A stretch of DNA of 64,000 bases, from assembly GCF_014648895.1 (NCBI RefSeq), contig NZ_BMRZ01000002.1, forward strand, positions 744,001 to 808,000, written 5' to 3'. The DNA comes from Streptomyces tanashiensis. Its GTDB lineage: Bacteria > Actinomycetota > Actinomycetes > Streptomycetales > Streptomycetaceae. This document shows positions 61,988-64,000 of this stretch, piece after piece. Below the pieces are notes generated by a model that saw only the letters and a list, made by a program, of their open reading frames with translations, ran no database searches and was not told where the DNA came from. Within the stretch, counting starts at the first letter, position 1. Each line of letters begins with the position of its first letter. The position numbers and the translations under genes were made by a program.

Positions 61988-62727
61988 GCCGGCCGCTGCT
62001 GCGCATCCGCGGTCTCCGCAAGCAGTACGGGTCGCGCCTCGTCCTCACGTCGATCGACCTGGACGTCGCCGAGCACGAGGTCGTCTGCCTCATCGGCGGT
62101 TCGGGCTCGGGCAAGTCGACCCTGCTGCGGTGTGTGGACCTGCTGGAGGTCGTCGACGACGGCACCGTCCACCTGGGCGAGAGCGAGCTGACCGATCCCC
62201 GCCTGGACCCCGACGTCGCCCGCAGGCGGATCGGCATCGTCTTCCAGTCGTACAACCTGTTCCCGCACCTCAGCGTGCTGGACAACATCACGCTCGCGCC
62301 CCGCCAGGTCCACGGCGTCCCGCGCAGGCGGGCCGAGGCGTCGGCCCGCGAGCTGCTGGCCCGCCTCGGGCTCGCGGACAAGGCGGACGAACACCCCGAC
62401 CGGTTGTCCGGAGGACAGCAGCAGCGCGCCGCGATCGCCCGCGCACTCGCCACCGAGCCGGAGCTGCTGCTCTTCGACGAGATCACCTCGGCCCTCGACC
62501 CCGAGCTGGTGGGCGAGGTCCTGGAGGTCGTCGCGGACCTCAAGCAGCGCGGCCTGACCATCCTGATGGCCACGCACGAGATGGACTTCGCCCGACGCGT
62601 GGCGGACCGGGTCTGCTTCCTGGAGGACGGCGTGATCGTGGAGCAGGGGACGGCGGAGCAAGTGCTCACCGCTCCACGGGAGCGGGCGACGCGGCGATTC
62701 CTGGCGCGGGCGCTGGACCGGTCCTAG
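61984..62727 (+). CDS. Amino acid ABC transporter ATP-binding protein
   Basis: 247-aa GlnQ-like ATPase. Walker A GGSGSGKSTLLR, Q-loop FQSYNLFPHLSVLDN, signature LSGGQQQRAAIARAL, Walker B LLLFDEITSALDPEL and switch His in MATHEMDFA are all intact. The ATG overlaps the permease stop. It completes the importer operon that starts behind the attenuator. Confidence 0.94.
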   Translation: MSRPLLRIRGLRKQYGSRLVLTSIDLDVAEHEVVCLIGGSGSGKSTLLRCVDLLEVVDDGTVHLGESELTDPRLDPDVARRRIGIVFQSYNLFPHLSVLDNITLAPRQVHGVPRRRAEASARELLARLGLADKADEHPDRLSGGQQQRAAIARALATEPELLLFDEITSALDPELVGEVLEVVADLKQRGLTILMATHEMDFARRVADRVCFLEDGVIVEQGTAEQVLTAPRERATRRFLARALDRS

Positions 62728-62806
62728 GCCGAGGGCTCTTCGGCACGACGGTGGGCCGGCCGGTGGCGCGGGCCGGCCCTGGGCGAGTGGGGGCGACGGG
62801 CCTTAC

Positions 62807-62821
62807 GTCAACACCGTTGAC
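62807..62821. promoter_or_regulatory. Inverted repeat upstream of the amidase gene
   Basis: GTCAACACCGTTGAC is a perfect 6-bp dyad with a 3-bp centre, 87 bp before the amidase ATG and in the only intergenic space. Its size and symmetry fit a TetR-type operator. No TetR gene is within the window. Confidence 0.5.
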
Positions 62822-62908
62822 CCCCACGGCGGGTGACGGTTCCATGCTGGCATCGAGGCGGTCGTCCGCCCGACTGCTCCGTCGCCTCAGGAAGGGACCA
62901 GCCCACCC

Positions 62909-64000
62909 ATGACCGACCTCACCGACCTCGCCCATCTGCCGGCCACCGAAGCCCTGAGCCGCTTCCGGGACCGCTCGTTGTCACCGGTCGAGCTGATGAG
63001 CGCTGTCATCGCCCGCGCCGAAGCCGTCGAGTCCAAGGTCAACGCCCTTGCCGAGCGCACCTTCGAGGAGGCGCTCGCCGGCGCGCGCGAGGCCGAGGCG
63101 CGGTACGGGGGCAAGGGGCCGGCGCCCCGCGCGCTGGAGGGGCTCCCGGTCGCGACCAAGGAGGAGCAGCCCCTCGCGGGCCGCCGCAGCACCGACGGGT
63201 CGCTCGCGTTCCGGGACGAGATCGCCGACGAGACGCACCCGGTCGTCGAGCGGGTCCAGTCCGCAGGCGGCATCGTGCACGCCCGTACCACCACGCCGGA
63301 GTTCAGCTGCGCGGCCTTCACGCAGTCCCGGCTGTGGGGCGTGACGCGCAACCCGTGGAACCTGGAGTTCAGCCCGGGCGGTTCGTCGGGCGGCGCCGGC
63401 GCCGCGCTAGCGGCCGGGTTGACGACGCTCGCGACCGGCTCCGACATCGGCGGCTCGATCCGCATTCCCGCCTCGTTCACGGGCACGGTCGGATACAAGC
63501 CGCCGTACGGCCGCGTGCCCGCGATGGCGCCGTTCAACCTCGACACGTACTGTCACGACGGCCCGATGGCGAGGACCGTCGCCGACTGCGCCCTCCTGCA
63601 GAACGTCATCGCCGGGCCGCACCCGCTCGACGCCGTCTCCCTGCGCCCCAAGGTGACGCTGCCCGAACGCTTCGACGGCGTCGAGGGCGTGAGGGTGGCG
63701 CTGTCGGTCAGCCTCGGCGACTGGCCGGTCGATCCCGAGGTCGAGGCCAACACCCGTGCGGTCGCGGAGGCGCTGCGCGCGGCCGGAGCGGTCGTGGACG
63801 AGGTCGAGGTCCCGATCACGCGGGCGGAGGTGATGGAGGCGGCGCTGATCCACTTCGGTTCCGTCTTCGGCCCGTACGTCACGTCGGTCGCCGCGGAGCA
63901 CGGCGATCTGCTCACCGCGTACGCGCTCGACTTCGCCGAGCGGACGGCCGAGGCCGTCCGCGAGCCCGGAAGCATCATGCGCGGTCTGGAGCTGGAGGCG
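62909..64000 (+). CDS. Amidase (amidase-signature family), 5' part
   Basis: The reading frame begins at the ATG at 62909 and is open to the window end (364 codons seen), so the gene is cut by the window edge. The amidase-signature triad is present: Lys in GLPVATKEEQ, cis-Ser in SPGGSSGGAGAALAAG and nucleophile Ser in SDIGGSIRIPASF. It hydrolyses an amide to a carboxylate and ammonia. There is no signal peptide. Substrate unknown; it is not part of the upstream transporter operon, since 181 bp and a dyad separate them. Confidence 0.9.
   Translation, partial: MTDLTDLAHLPATEALSRFRDRSLSPVELMSAVIARAEAVESKVNALAERTFEEALAGAREAEARYGGKGPAPRALEGLPVATKEEQPLAGRRSTDGSLAFRDEIADETHPVVERVQSAGGIVHARTTTPEFSCAAFTQSRLWGVTRNPWNLEFSPGGSSGGAGAALAAGLTTLATGSDIGGSIRIPASFTGTVGYKPPYGRVPAMAPFNLDTYCHDGPMARTVADCALLQNVIAGPHPLDAVSLRPKVTLPERFDGVEGVRVALSVSLGDWPVDPEVEANTRAVAEALRAAGAVVDEVEVPITRAEVMEAALIHFGSVFGPYVTSVAAEHGDLLTAYALDFAERTAEAVREPGSIMRGLELEA

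Noticed and set aside
1..64000. Prophage, integrative element or insertion sequence
   Set aside because: No integrase, transposase, terminal inverted repeats, tRNA attachment site or phage structural gene could be found, although region 3 looks accessory.

Overview
The window looks like a Streptomyces (or very close actinomycete) chromosome. It has very high GC with strong third-position GC, GTG/TTG starts, stop/start overlaps of the GTGA and ATGA kind, SpoIIE-type phosphatases, a mycothiol-type enzyme, an NdgR-type IclR regulator, a class III lanthipeptide synthetase and large STAND/NACHT-NTPase genes. No tRNA, rRNA, CRISPR array, transposase or phage gene was seen.

Region 1 (1-15.5 kb) is a carbohydrate locus. 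It holds mannose-6-phosphate isomerase, GH38 alpha-mannosidase, an internally deleted GH13 alpha-glucosidase pseudogene, GH35 beta-galactosidase, a secreted GH5 glycanase, a CUT1 sugar ABC importer (two permeases and a lipoprotein), a ROK repressor and a divergent GH36 alpha-galactosidase. The set fits uptake and breakdown of galactose/mannose-containing oligosaccharides. The importer ATPase is not here and is probably the shared MsiK-type protein encoded elsewhere.

Region 2 (15.5-31.3 kb) is mixed. A class III LanKC is followed by a 37-residue precursor whose leader has the ILxLQ motif but whose single Cys lies before its Ser residues. A PAS-SpoIIE phosphatase comes next, then a SAM-I riboswitch followed by a 36-codon ORF and an NdgR paralogue. 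After these come a methyltransferase, an APC permease with a universal stress protein, a coding remnant, a DUF3103-like secreted protein, a LysR regulator that has lost its DNA-binding domain, an MDMPI-fold enzyme, RidA, a WYL regulator and other small genes.

Region 3 (31.4-47.3 kb) is the most unusual. One part is a three-gene set of a membrane protein, a protein with a PD-(D/E)xK-like signature and a hydrophobic tail, and a membrane NACHT NTPase. The other part is a divergent cluster: two Ser/Thr kinases (one with a long repeat tail) and a tyrosine-phosphatase-like protein on one strand; an EAD1-trypsin protease, an EAD1-P-loop NTPase and a STAND NTPase on the other. This matches the architecture predicted for NTP-dependent bacterial conflict (immunity or programmed-death) systems.

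Region 4 (47.4-59 kb) holds a NarL-type two-component system with an MMPL exporter, a GlxA-like regulator, a quinone oxidoreductase, a 24-bp minisatellite, a membrane SpoIIE phosphatase and a small-subunit/GMC-oxidoreductase/acetoacetate-decarboxylase-like operon.

Region 5 (59-64 kb) is an operon of a SAM-hydrolase(DUF62)-like protein and a polar amino acid ABC importer. In front is a leaderless Met-rich leader peptide (Met-Met-Arg-Met-Met) and a textbook terminator/antiterminator, which I read as a methionine-responsive attenuator. A 5'-complete amidase runs off the end. Together with the SAM riboswitch this gives two separate methionine/SAM-sensing RNA elements in one window.
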